Positions 53,905-63,222 of a DNA stretch of 64,000 nucleotides are shown piece after piece. The notes below the pieces were generated by a model. It did no database searches and had not been told where the DNA came from. It saw only the letters and a program-made list of their open reading frames with translations. Each line of letters begins with the position of its first letter. Position 1 is the stretch's first letter. The position numbers and the translations under genes were made by a program. This stretch comes from Acetobacterium carbinolicum (GTDB lineage Bacteria; Bacillota; Clostridia; Eubacteriales; Eubacteriaceae), in contig NZ_CP173357.1 of assembly GCF_047456275.1 (NCBI RefSeq), forward strand, positions 496,001-560,000. Reading direction: 5' to 3'.

Positions 53905-54110
53905 ATGTGATAAAGAATGCTGGGAATTGTGTTAATCGATAACATCATTCTATTAGGTTTAGTAAAAAAATAGTATTTTATTTTGATTGCTTCAGGGGAA
54001 TCCGGGTGAAAATCCCGAACAGATGCGCTACCGTAATTGCGATAAAGCATAAGCCGGGAACCTATTCTTTATTAATAAATATCGGCCTTCGCAATTGAGG
54101 ATACCGAACA
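53905..54110 (+). ncRNA. Cobalamin riboswitch aptamer, module 2
   Basis: Core AGGGGAATCCGGGTGAAAAT, then CAGATGCGCTACCGTAATTG, then AAGCCGGGAACCTATTCTTT. The 5' part TAAAGAATGCTGGGAATTGT and the AACATCATTCTATTAGG strand match module 3. Controls the 717-aa protein gene. Confidence 0.9.
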
Positions 54111-54115
54111 GCAAA

Positions 54116-54182
54116 TAGTTCTACAGCAACTTCTGGAACTTCTATCATAAGTCATTTTTTGACTTTGATGGAAGTTTTTTTG
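54116..54182 (+). terminator. Riboswitch expression platform 2
   Basis: AGTTC-TACAGCA-ACTTCTGGAACT antiterminator pairing versus a GGAACTTCTATCATAAGTC hairpin with GACTTTGATGGAAGTTT and a T7 run. Same design as module 1. Confidence 0.75.
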
Positions 54183-54318
54183 TTGGCTTTTTTAAGGAGA
54201 TTGGGTCTAATGTAGTGAAAAAACGAACGATTGGTATCGATTCGTAAAAAAGGAGGACGAAAGCGAAAAAACGAACGAAAACAAAGGTGTAAATTTAATT
54301 TTAAAGGAGAAGTAGAAA

Positions 54319-56472
54319 ATGAAAAACTTTGAAGAACTTGGTAAAAAAACATGGATGATAGCGGCTTACCTGTTGATCATGGCGATGGTCATGACAATGA
54401 TTGGAATTACACCGGTTAAAGCGGCCGCTAACAAAACGGTTGTCCCGGTGAAAGTAGTCTTTAACATCGACAACAAGGTTGTCCCAGCACAGGGAATTAA
54501 TGAGAATGCGGATGAATTTCTTAAAGCCACTTATACAACTAAGTTGGTTGCCACAGATGGAACCAAAGAAAGCCAGGCGATTATAGATAAATGCCAGGCC
54601 CGTTTGGTTTTGATGTTTCCTGATAATGAGCTCCAAAATCCTCTTAAATTCAGTGGGGTGGCATCAGAAGCTTACAGCTTTGATGAAGCGATCCCAAGTT
54701 TACTGAATCAATATATCATCGAATATGATGAAGCATTGGCCGGTAATTATCAACTGGCCTACTGGTATGAAGAAGGCCGATTGCCGTCGGTAGATAAAGA
54801 CTTTGAAGCCAATAAACCTTCTTTTAGCAATAATGGCAATACGACAGTTCCCAGTAGTGCAAAACAGGAAACATTAATCAGTGCCGCTGAAAACCTGATT
54901 CAAGATAGCTTGGAGTCTCGTTTACCGGCAAATGTTTCTGGTCATGATGCCGTTTTTGGGACAACGACCAACACCTACGGATCATGGTTGATCTTTACGG
55001 CAGCCCGGGCCGATTATACGCCACACAGTGGCTTTTATGTCGAATGTTATGATGCCTTTGTGCAGAAATATCAGAAATCAAACAAAAAAGATGCTCAAGG
55101 CAAGCCTTTAAACGAAGGCTTTGATGCCAATGAGGTAGCCAAGGATGCTCTGGCAATCACGGCTATGGGTTATGATGCCCGAAATGTTGGCGGCTATAAT
55201 CTGATTGAAATGCTGACCAACGGCAAGAACCCATCCGATGGGTATTTTGTTAAACAGGTCAGTGAATTTGCCATTGATTCCTATAATTATCTGCCGGAAC
55301 GGGACCATGCCTATATTCATGAGTTGGCCGCCAAGGCGCTGGCGGGTTCCGTTACTCATGTTGATCCACTGATTGATATGTATATTATGGAATTCCAGCC
55401 GATTGCAGCTTTTTATGATCCCAATGCCAAAGACGGTGATGAATTTTATGATGTAAAACAAGCGATGGAGACGGTGTTCATTCCTTATTTCTCCCGGATT
55501 CAAGGCTATACTGGCCTCTTTTACAGCGGTATCGACTATAACAATGCCTGGTCGAATGCTCAAAGCTTTATTATGCTGGGCACCGCCGATGTCGATCTTT
55601 TCCAGACGGCCTTTATAAAAAATGGTTACTCGCTGCTTGATATTTTAACCGATAAAAACGAATCCTTCTCTGCCGATGAAGGTCAGATCGCCAGGGGTTA
55701 TGAAGCCATTGTGCGAGCTTATCGGAATCAGAATAAGCTTTTTGACTGTACCGATGTCAGCAATTCTACCGTTAAGGTGAATGACGCCATTTGGTCCCTG
55801 CCAGAGGCCTCTGCAATCACGGCAGCCAACAAGGCAGCAGCTCAGCAAGGCTTGGATGCGGTGGATGAAGTACTTGGTTCGCTCGATTTAACGGCGAGTC
55901 AGAAAAGCAACATTGATATGACAAAGTATAATGCGGTTAAAGCGAAGGTTGAAGCAACGGAAGATCCCACCGACCCCGTTGAACCAACGGTTCCGACCGT
56001 CAATTGTTTGTATCGAACCCATATTCAAAATGATGGTTGGGAAAAAGAGTTTAAAGCCAATGGAAAGATGAGTGGTACCGCTGGCCGTTCGCTTCGCTTA
56101 GAAGGCATTGAGGTAAAACTACAAGGTGATGCAGACCTGGGTATTGAGTACAAAACCCATATTGAAAACATCGGCTGGGAAGACGCATGGAAAGCCAATG
56201 GCGACATGAGTGGTACCAAAGGACAGGGATTACGCCTGGAAGCCATTGACATAAAACTAACCGGAGCCGATGCCGATAAATTTGACGTGTACTACCGTGT
56301 TCATGCGCAAAATTCTGGCTGGTTAAACTGGGCTAAAAATGGTGATAGTGCCGGAACCGCCGGTTTTGGTTACCGACTGGAGGGCATCAAAATTGTGGTG
56401 GTGCCAAAAGGTGAAACACCTCCGGCGGTAGAAGCAGGAACCAATGACTTAGCCTTTATCAACAACAACTGA
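54319..56472 (+). CDS. Secreted alpha/alpha-toroid protein with three ChW repeats
   Basis: 717 aa. Signal peptide to about 35 (ITPVKAAANK). A leading beta segment, 38-160, then the toroid about 170-500 (SGHDAVFGTTTNTYGSWLIF; GYNLIEMLTNGKNPSDGYF), close to residues 330-770 of the 1987-aa protein. Three ChW repeats from 563 to 700 (THIQNDGWEKEFKANGKMSG and following). The toroid fold is that of the transcobalamin alpha domain and of prenyltransferases; no prenyltransferase zinc ligands are evident. AAAGGAG before ATG 54319, directly under riboswitch 2. Expected at the cell wall when cobalamin is low. Probable partner of the DUF4430-only protein at 58064. Confidence 0.85.
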   Translation: MKNFEELGKKTWMIAAYLLIMAMVMTMIGITPVKAAANKTVVPVKVVFNIDNKVVPAQGINENADEFLKATYTTKLVATDGTKESQAIIDKCQARLVLMFPDNELQNPLKFSGVASEAYSFDEAIPSLLNQYIIEYDEALAGNYQLAYWYEEGRLPSVDKDFEANKPSFSNNGNTTVPSSAKQETLISAAENLIQDSLESRLPANVSGHDAVFGTTTNTYGSWLIFTAARADYTPHSGFYVECYDAFVQKYQKSNKKDAQGKPLNEGFDANEVAKDALAITAMGYDARNVGGYNLIEMLTNGKNPSDGYFVKQVSEFAIDSYNYLPERDHAYIHELAAKALAGSVTHVDPLIDMYIMEFQPIAAFYDPNAKDGDEFYDVKQAMETVFIPYFSRIQGYTGLFYSGIDYNNAWSNAQSFIMLGTADVDLFQTAFIKNGYSLLDILTDKNESFSADEGQIARGYEAIVRAYRNQNKLFDCTDVSNSTVKVNDAIWSLPEASAITAANKAAAQQGLDAVDEVLGSLDLTASQKSNIDMTKYNAVKAKVEATEDPTDPVEPTVPTVNCLYRTHIQNDGWEKEFKANGKMSGTAGRSLRLEGIEVKLQGDADLGIEYKTHIENIGWEDAWKANGDMSGTKGQGLRLEAIDIKLTGADADKFDVYYRVHAQNSGWLNWAKNGDSAGTAGFGYRLEGIKIVVVPKGETPPAVEAGTNDLAFINNN

Positions 56473-56526
56473 TGTTAAGGTAAACTGGGTTATAATGCCA
56501 GCATAAATCAAGGAGGTGAGCATTAG

Positions 56527-57501
56527 ATGATTCTGATGAATATTTCAAATTACTCCGGCGATCTGGAAAAATTTGAAGGCGACTGGAAGAATGTGCAGAG
56601 TTTTTTAGAAAAACACCAACTGGATGGTGTGGAGTTGATTTGTTATGAAGAAGATTATCTGGATACGCTACCACGACAGATATTAAAAGGACTTCACTTG
56701 AAATATTTTCCCACCTGGCTGGAATTTTATCAAAATGATATGGCAAAGGTGTCGGAGATGTTTGGTGGGATGAAGGGGGTTCGTCAATATTATGGCGGTA
56801 CCCATCCTGACATTCTGGTGGAGGCCTTTCGGCAGGAATATCAGCGAGCCCGGGAATTTGAGGTGGAGTATATGGTCTATCACGTTTCCCACGTAACCAC
56901 GGAGCATTCATTTACCGGGGCTTTTGATTACACCGATGATGAGGTACTGGATGCAACTGTGGATCTGGTCAACCGGGCTTTTGATACCAATAGTGATGTA
57001 CTGCTGCTGTTCGAAAATCTATGGTGGCCGGGGTTAACCCTCTTAGATAGGGACAAAGCCCAGCGGTTTCTGGATCAGATCAACTATGAAAATAAAGGCA
57101 TCATGCTGGATCTCAGTCATTTGATGATCACAAACCCCAAGCTAAAAACAGCTCAAGAAGGTGCCGAATACATATTGGATTGCATTGAGAAGCTGGGTAG
57201 CTTAAAAGACTGGATCAAGGGCGTACATGTGAATCTGTCATTACCAGGAGACTATCTGTTATCAGATCATCGTACACAGTATCAAGAAATCCTGGCAACT
57301 GAGGATCAGTTTGAACGCTATCTTAAAACGGTGGGACATATTAAGAAAATTGACTGGCATGTGCCTTTTGATCATCCACTGGTTAAAAATATTATTGAGT
57401 CGGTGACGCCTGAATATATCGTGTATGAATTGTTGGCCAAAGATTATAAAAGTCTGGATGCCTACATGGCGATTCAAAATCAGGCTATGGGATGTATTTG
57501 A
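56527..57501 (+). CDS. Sugar phosphate isomerase/epimerase-like TIM barrel within the cobalamin cluster
   Basis: 324 aa, xylose-isomerase-like fold. LDGVELICYEEDYLDTL, YMVYHVSHVT, LLFENLWWPGL (metal-binding Glu), GIMLDLSHLMITNP (Asp/His) and GVHVNLSLPG follow the usual order of metal-ligand strands. A strong AAGGAGG site; 54 bp after the 717-aa gene, so part of riboswitch transcript 2. Its substrate is unknown. Co-regulation with corrinoid-capture proteins suggests a role in corrinoid or nucleotide-loop metabolism, but this is context only. A distant family relative is at 40973. Confidence 0.78.
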   Translation: MILMNISNYSGDLEKFEGDWKNVQSFLEKHQLDGVELICYEEDYLDTLPRQILKGLHLKYFPTWLEFYQNDMAKVSEMFGGMKGVRQYYGGTHPDILVEAFRQEYQRAREFEVEYMVYHVSHVTTEHSFTGAFDYTDDEVLDATVDLVNRAFDTNSDVLLLFENLWWPGLTLLDRDKAQRFLDQINYENKGIMLDLSHLMITNPKLKTAQEGAEYILDCIEKLGSLKDWIKGVHVNLSLPGDYLLSDHRTQYQEILATEDQFERYLKTVGHIKKIDWHVPFDHPLVKNIIESVTPEYIVYELLAKDYKSLDAYMAIQNQAMGCI

Positions 57502-57588
57502 CCAGAGCAGGATAATTACTGAAAAGAGAATAATAAATAGTTTTTTGTTAAATGCTACTAATTAATGGCAATAAAAACTAAAAAACGG

Positions 57589-57617
57589 TTGCAATTTCAG
57601 ATTCCTGGTGTTAATAT
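57589..57617 (+). promoter_or_regulatory. Promoter of riboswitch module 3
   Basis: TTGCAA 57589-57594, 17-bp spacer, TAATAT 57612-57617. AAAAACGGTTGCAATTT is shared with module 1. Confidence 0.7.
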
Positions 57618-57734
57618 TTAATTGATCTATTAAATGCGGTTAATTACTGACTGGAATTTAATTGGAGTTTCGTTATTCAAAATACGAAGTAAAAAGATTT
57701 TGAATAAGATTATTTTGACAACTTAATAATTGTT

Positions 57735-57945
57735 ATAAAGAATGCCGGGAATGGTGAGTTTGATCTCAGTCAATTCTATTAGGCTTGATAAGGTGATCAG
57801 ATTTATCGATCAAATTATCTTAGGGGAATCCAGGTGAAAGTCCTGAACAGATGCGCTACCGTAATTGCCTTTGGGCATGAGTCGGGAACCTATTCTTTAT
57901 TAACCGGTATAATCCTTCGCACTTGAGGATACATGCCAAACAAAG
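57735..57945 (+). ncRNA. Cobalamin riboswitch aptamer, module 3
   Basis: Core TAGGGGAATCCAGGTGAAAG, then CAGATGCGCTACCGTAATTG, then CATGAGTCGGGAACCTATTC. 5' strands ATAAAGAATGCCGGGAATGG and TCAATTCTATTAGGCTTG correspond to those of module 2. Controls the 417-aa/1269-aa/S-component transcript. Confidence 0.9.
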
Positions 57946-57950
57946 TTCTA

Positions 57951-58011
57951 CAGCATATTCTGGAGCTTCTGTCGTCAGTCATTTTTTGATTGAGACGGGA
58001 GCTCTTTTTTT
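57951..58011 (+). terminator. Riboswitch expression platform 3
   Basis: AGTTCTACAGCATATTCTGG antiterminator side; terminator GAGCTTCTGTCGTCAGTC pairs with GATTGAGACGGGAGCTC, followed by T7. Ends 53 bp before the start codon. Confidence 0.8.
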
Positions 58012-58063
58012 GTAATTGTTTGGAAAATGTAAAAAAATTTTGATTGATGAAGTGAGGGAGAAG

Positions 58064-59317
58064 ATGAAGAAGTTAATGAAGAAGATGTTGATGCTGGGAT
58101 TAATGATGACCGTCCTGCTTTTTTCAGGACCGGTGCAAGCCGAAGAGAATGTGCCGGTTCAGGAAGAGGCACAGACCGGAACCATCAGTATTTCGGTGGA
58201 AAAATTTTCCTTGGGCGAAGGTTATTATGTCGAACCGGTGCAAATCCCTATTTATACTGGGGATACCGGAATAACAGTGTTAAACCGTTTTTTAGGAAGC
58301 GATAAAATTGTCTGGAAAAGTAATTATCTGGTTGGCATTTACGGTGCTCAGACTGGAGAACTCAATGTACCCGCCAGTATCTCTAAAATGGAATCCCATC
58401 AGGATTTTGGCGACGCACCAACAACAGAAACGGCCCTGGCCGAAGGTCTGACTTACCCGGATCGGCTATCAGAGAAAGATTACAGCCCCATGTCCGGATG
58501 GATGTATTCGGTTAACAATGTTTTTCCCGGTTATGGACTGGACGGGTATACGCCAGCTAATGGCGATATTTTTCGGTTGCAATTCACCCTCTGGGGTTAC
58601 GGTGCCGATTTAGGTCAGGATTTTATGGGCGGAATGGCACCCATTAATCAAACGGACAAAAGCGATCTGACAAAACTGCTGGCAGAGATTAACTCCAGCA
58701 GCAAAAAAAGTCAGTATCTACAGGATACTCAGTTTAAAACATTGTATGATCAGGCCTACAAAATGATGATGAATTTTGAAGCAACGACGAAACAAGCGCG
58801 TGAATTATATAATGAACTAAAAGCCGCTATTCCCGTGGTAACTGAGCCCGTCAGTGCCACCTATCATACCCATATTCAAAACGTTGGTTGGGAAGAAATC
58901 TGGAAAACAGATGGGGTGATGAGTGGAACCTCCGGTCGGGGCTTACGACTGGAAGGGATTGAAGTTAAACTCAGTGGAACTGAAGGCCATGATTTAGGCA
59001 TTCGGTATAAAACCCATATCGAGAACATCGGTTGGGAAAACGATTGGAAAGCTGATGGTGTAATGAGTGGCACCAAGGGACGGGGCCTGCGACTAGAAGG
59101 GATTGACATTGAGCTGACAGGGGCAGATGCCGGGCAGTTTGATGTATATTACCAGGTTCATGCCCAGAATTTTGGCTGGCTGGATTGGGCTAAAAATGGT
59201 GAAAGTGCCGGAACCGCGGGCTTTGGCTACCGGTTGGAAGGCATTCGGATTGTGGTTGTACCCGCTGGCGAAGCAGCACCGGGCTCAACGGAAAGACCTT
59301 TTGTTACCAATAACTAA
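58064..59317 (+). CDS. Secreted DUF4430 protein with three ChW repeats
   Basis: 417 aa. Signal peptide to about 27 (FSGPVQAEE). DUF4430 about 39-188: ISISVEKFSLGEGYYVEPVQ, TGITVLNRFLGSDKIVW, YSPMSGWMYSVNNVFPGYGL and NGDIFRLQFTLWGYGADLGQ, the transcobalamin C-terminal beta-domain type. A short helical linker (about 195-255), then ChW repeats 262-400 (NVGWEEIWKTDGVMSGTSGR etc.). ATG 58064 with GAGGGAG is preferred over an upstream TTG. First gene after riboswitch 3. It complements the toroid-only protein made from riboswitch 2. Cobalamin binding is inferred from fold and regulation. Confidence 0.87.
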   Translation: MKKLMKKMLMLGLMMTVLLFSGPVQAEENVPVQEEAQTGTISISVEKFSLGEGYYVEPVQIPIYTGDTGITVLNRFLGSDKIVWKSNYLVGIYGAQTGELNVPASISKMESHQDFGDAPTTETALAEGLTYPDRLSEKDYSPMSGWMYSVNNVFPGYGLDGYTPANGDIFRLQFTLWGYGADLGQDFMGGMAPINQTDKSDLTKLLAEINSSSKKSQYLQDTQFKTLYDQAYKMMMNFEATTKQARELYNELKAAIPVVTEPVSATYHTHIQNVGWEEIWKTDGVMSGTSGRGLRLEGIEVKLSGTEGHDLGIRYKTHIENIGWENDWKADGVMSGTKGRGLRLEGIDIELTGADAGQFDVYYQVHAQNFGWLDWAKNGESAGTAGFGYRLEGIRIVVVPAGEAAPGSTERPFVTNN

Positions 59318-59412
59318 TCAAGCCAACAGAAGTAAATGATGCTTAAGCGGGCTGGAGTTGTCAGGATAGAAGTTAATCAATGATTGCGTTGAGATGAAAG
59401 TGATGTGAAAAA

Positions 59413-62400
59413 ATGAAACACAATTTAATAAAAAAAATCAGCTCCTTTGTGTTAAGTGTAACACTGTTGCTCACATCCAACGCGATGGTATTAGCAGTCG
59501 GAGAGGTTAAGCCACAGCAGAGTAGCGTGACGGTAACGGTGGAAAAACTGACGCTAATGGATGGGTTTGTTTTAGCACCGACTAAGGTAACCGTTGGCAG
59601 CGGTGAAAGTCTTGGCAGTATCCTGGATCGGGTGGTCGGAAACCAGATGATCTGGCAAGGTGATCGGCTTTATGCGGTGGTTGGAGCGCAGTCTTCAGGC
59701 GATTCGGTACCTACTGTTATTTCGGCAATGGGAGTTAACGAAAATAATGAGGTATCGCCAACCCAGGCCAGCTTAAATGAAGTTGGACTTTTGTCCCCCG
59801 GACAACTCGGAGAACGCGATTACAACTCCATGTCGGCGTGGATGTGCACGATTAACAATCAACTGATCGGCAGCGAAATGGCAGGCTATGTTCCGAATCC
59901 TGGCGATGTTATCCGGGTGCAGTTTTCATTATGGGGAAACGGTGCCGATCTGGGGCAGACTCTTTCTGGAAACGTACCAGCTATCTTTGTGGCGGACAAA
60001 GACCCACTTTTAGAAGCCTTAGCTCAAGTACGGAACAGCCCGTATTTTAATCAGTTTATGACCGATGCGGCTTTTAGTGATGCCTATGATCAGGCCATGA
60101 GTATAGCGAAGAACTTACAGGCCTCACAGGGGGCCGTCGATGCGGCGACAGATCAATTAAAAACACTACAGCCAATTCCCGCTGAGTCAATCACGCTATC
60201 GGTTGGAAATCTGGAAATGAATGTGGCTCAAACCTATGAACTAAAGGTGACGGTTTATCCGGAAAACGCGACCCTTGGCAAAGTAGTGAACTGGCAGTCC
60301 ACTAATCCGGACGTGGCGATGGTTGATGATAATGGCGTGGTTACCGGGATGGGGCCAGGTCTGACAACGGTTTTGGCAACAACACAAAGTGGCGATTTAA
60401 GCGCGACCTGTCTGGTCGATGTAAGAGCCATCCCGATGACCGGTATTAAGCTTAGTTTAAATGGATTGGCCCTGGAGACGGCGGGAATCCATCAGTTGAG
60501 TGTCTTTTATACGCCGGAGAGCACAACGGACGCAAAAGAGGTGCGATGGTTAAGTTCGGATACTGGAGTTGTGGAGGTATCCACATCGGGTTTGGTTACG
60601 GCAACTGGCAAGGGAACGGCAACGATTACTGCCCAAACAGCCGGTGGCCACACCGCGAAGTGTGAGGTGACGGTGGCCACGCCGCGGGAATTGGCGGATG
60701 GCATCACGGCAAAAATAAACGCTTTACCAAAAATTAAAGCGTTGGTGCTTTCGGATAAGCCGATGCTGGAAGCGATCAAAGCCGAGTACGAGGTTAGTCC
60801 CGAAAATACCAAGCGGCTGGTGAGTGTTTCGGCAATCGAGAAGCTGACGGCTTTGCTCAATCGGATGGCTGAACTGGAGGTAAATCAGGCGCTGGCAAAT
60901 CAGGTGATTGCCGCCATTAATCTGCTCCCAGAGCCCGATCAGACTAAGCTAATAAACGAAGCGGCGGTGGTATCGGCGAGAGCTGCTTTTGTCAGTGGAT
61001 TAACCGCTGAGCAACAAAGTCTTGTTCCTAAAGAAGCACTTGATAAGCTGACGGCCTGCGAAAAAATGATCAAGTTGATCAAAAAAAACAATCAGAATGC
61101 TGCAAGAATCGTCATGGCAACCATTGCAGACTTACCTCAAACATTAACGCTAGCTGATGTTAAACAGGTATCCGCTGCCCGTAAAGATTATGAGGCATTA
61201 AATACCGACCAGCAGGGGCTGGTTGAAAATAGTGGGATCTTAAATACGGCGGAATTAGAGATTGTCAAGCAGATCCAGCTTGCGACTTCAGACATTGATG
61301 AGCAGACGTTAACGATCGGTTCTTATCAGTTTTTAACATTCTTAGAACTGGGAAAAGCATATGACTGTTTAGCAGAAAGTCAGCAGAGACTTCTGGACAC
61401 CAGCGTGAAAGATAAAATTCTGGGGCTTCAGAAACGAGTGAAAGCTCAAAACAAGGCAGACGGCGACATTGTTGTTGATACGCCCTGGTATGTCAGTCAG
61501 CAGGTGGATCAGGTTAAGGTTACACAAATAGCCTATAGCAAATTTATCGAGCTGATGAAAAACGAAAAAATTAGTTCGGAATCAACCCAATTATTAAATT
61601 TATACACCATATCCTTAAAAGATATGACAAACTACAACCTGGACTATATGCCTACTTCAGATGAGCGATTAACCATATCATTATCGGTGAGTAACGATGT
61701 TCTGGCTTATGATCAGTTAAGCATTGTTACCCAGCAAAAAGATGGAACCGTTACAGTGATTGACAAAGACCAGTATACACTTTTAGAAAATCGAATTGAA
61801 TTCAAAAGCGTCAATCCTTCACTGGTGGGAATTATCGTGGATAGAACTTCCCTTAAAACCTTGCAAACAACGATCAATACCGAACAGATTAATCCGTTGG
61901 AACCGGAAATCACCAAAGCGCTGGAGAAAACATCGGATTATATGCTAATAGCAGCGGCAAATCCGACCATTCAAAGCGGTCTCTGGGAAACCGTCTGCTT
62001 TGCCAGAGGGGGGTATGCGGTGCCGGAAGGCTATTATGAACTGTTCTACAGTAATGTGGTAAAGGAGTTAAACGAAGGGGGCGGATCAATTTCCGGTGAT
62101 CGGACCAATACCGACTATTCAAAAACCATTTTGGCTTTAACTGCCATTGGCAAAGATCCTACCGATGTTGGTGGTTATAATCTGCTGAGTAAACTGTCCA
62201 ATTTTACCCAGATTAAGCGGGGTGGCATGATGGCCTATGTTTGGGCACTGATTGCGTTGGATTCAAATAATTACGAGATACCGCTCAATACAACGGGTGT
62301 GCAAACCACCCGGGAACTTCTGATTCAAACCATTCTGGATCGGGAAGTGGTAACCAGTGCCGGGGTCCGGGGTGGCTTTTCACTGTATTCAGACAGTGCT

Positions 62401-63222
62401 GATGCGGCTCCGGATACGGATGTGACGGCGATGACGCTTCAGTCGTTGGCGAAATATAAAGATCGGGAAGATGTTAAACCAGTCGTTGACCGGGCCGTGA
62501 ACACCTTGGCTGAACTTCAGAATAGCAACGGCAGTTATGGCACCTTTGGTGCACCGGAAACCTCTGAGAGCACATCCCAGGTCATTCTAGCATTGACCTC
62601 GCTGGGCATTGATCCCGCCGCTGATCCCCGTTTTATCAAGGGTGATCATTGGATCTTATCCGATTTGATGAACTATTATGTCGACGGAGGCGGCTTTATG
62701 CATATAAAAGCCGGCGGTACCGGCAACGGTGGCGGCGAACCCGGCACGCTCAATGGGATGGCTTCTTATCAGGCCATGCAAGCGATGATTTCCTATAATC
62801 GCTTAAAAAGTGGGAAACCCTGGATTTTTGGGATTACCGATGGCTTTAACCCAGTCATTGACAAAGAAAAAAGCCTCGATGATATAAAAAAAGAATATGA
62901 ACAGAGTTTTGGTACTACAAAATCAGGCGGAAGTGGTACGGTTGCAAAAGCGAGTGGTGGAACAGCGGCCGCCGGATCTGCTACCGGCACGACGGCGACG
63001 GCTGCTTCAAAGGGTGGAACGTCTGCTGAGAATTTTACACCCTGGTCGTTTGATGGTACCTATACTCCAAACGCAAAAACTGCTGAGGCGGAAAATTCTG
63101 GGGCCATGATCATTGATCAAATCAATGGTCCGATGATTTTTGGCGGTGTTGTGATTCTACTGACCGGTATTGTGGGAGCAACCATGTATCTGGTTAAGAA
63201 AAAGAGAATGAAACGGGCATGA
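59413..63222 (+). CDS. Membrane-anchored transcobalamin-like protein: DUF4430, Big_2, helical repeats, alpha/alpha toroid
   Basis: 1269 aa. Signal peptide to about 30. DUF4430 36-190 (LTLMDGFVLAPTKVTVGSGE; YNSMSAWMCTINNQL). Two Big_2 immunoglobulin-like domains 256-338 and 339-420 (WQSTNPDVAMVDDNGVVTGM). Helical repeats 425-640. Toroid about 830-1140 (GRTNTDYSKT-type helix starts; DPTDVGGYNLLSKLSNF; ETSESTSQVILALTSLG), as in intrinsic-factor-like or prenyltransferase toroids. Gly/Ser/Thr-rich linker, then one transmembrane helix about 1232-1255 (MIFGGVVILLTGIVGATMYL) and a basic tail. It has no ChW repeats. It overlaps the S-component gene by 4 bp. Likely the receptor that hands corrinoid to the importer. 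The ribosome site is weak, so translation may depend on coupling to the upstream gene. Confidence 0.87.
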   Translation: MKHNLIKKISSFVLSVTLLLTSNAMVLAVGEVKPQQSSVTVTVEKLTLMDGFVLAPTKVTVGSGESLGSILDRVVGNQMIWQGDRLYAVVGAQSSGDSVPTVISAMGVNENNEVSPTQASLNEVGLLSPGQLGERDYNSMSAWMCTINNQLIGSEMAGYVPNPGDVIRVQFSLWGNGADLGQTLSGNVPAIFVADKDPLLEALAQVRNSPYFNQFMTDAAFSDAYDQAMSIAKNLQASQGAVDAATDQLKTLQPIPAESITLSVGNLEMNVAQTYELKVTVYPENATLGKVVNWQSTNPDVAMVDDNGVVTGMGPGLTTVLATTQSGDLSATCLVDVRAIPMTGIKLSLNGLALETAGIHQLSVFYTPESTTDAKEVRWLSSDTGVVEVSTSGLVTATGKGTATITAQTAGGHTAKCEVTVATPRELADGITAKINALPKIKALVLSDKPMLEAIKAEYEVSPENTKRLVSVSAIEKLTALLNRMAELEVNQALANQVIAAINLLPEPDQTKLINEAAVVSARAAFVSGLTAEQQSLVPKEALDKLTACEKMIKLIKKNNQNAARIVMATIADLPQTLTLADVKQVSAARKDYEALNTDQQGLVENSGILNTAELEIVKQIQLATSDIDEQTLTIGSYQFLTFLELGKAYDCLAESQQRLLDTSVKDKILGLQKRVKAQNKADGDIVVDTPWYVSQQVDQVKVTQIAYSKFIELMKNEKISSESTQLLNLYTISLKDMTNYNLDYMPTSDERLTISLSVSNDVLAYDQLSIVTQQKDGTVTVIDKDQYTLLENRIEFKSVNPSLVGIIVDRTSLKTLQTTINTEQINPLEPEITKALEKTSDYMLIAAANPTIQSGLWETVCFARGGYAVPEGYYELFYSNVVKELNEGGGSISGDRTNTDYSKTILALTAIGKDPTDVGGYNLLSKLSNFTQIKRGGMMAYVWALIALDSNNYEIPLNTTGVQTTRELLIQTILDREVVTSAGVRGGFSLYSDSADAAPDTDVTAMTLQSLAKYKDREDVKPVVDRAVNTLAELQNSNGSYGTFGAPETSESTSQVILALTSLGIDPAADPRFIKGDHWILSDLMNYYVDGGGFMHIKAGGTGNGGGEPGTLNGMASYQAMQAMISYNRLKSGKPWIFGITDGFNPVIDKEKSLDDIKKEYEQSFGTTKSGGSGTVAKASGGTAAAGSATGTTATAASKGGTSAENFTPWSFDGTYTPNAKTAEAENSGAMIIDQINGPMIFGGVVILLTGIVGATMYLVKKKRMKRA

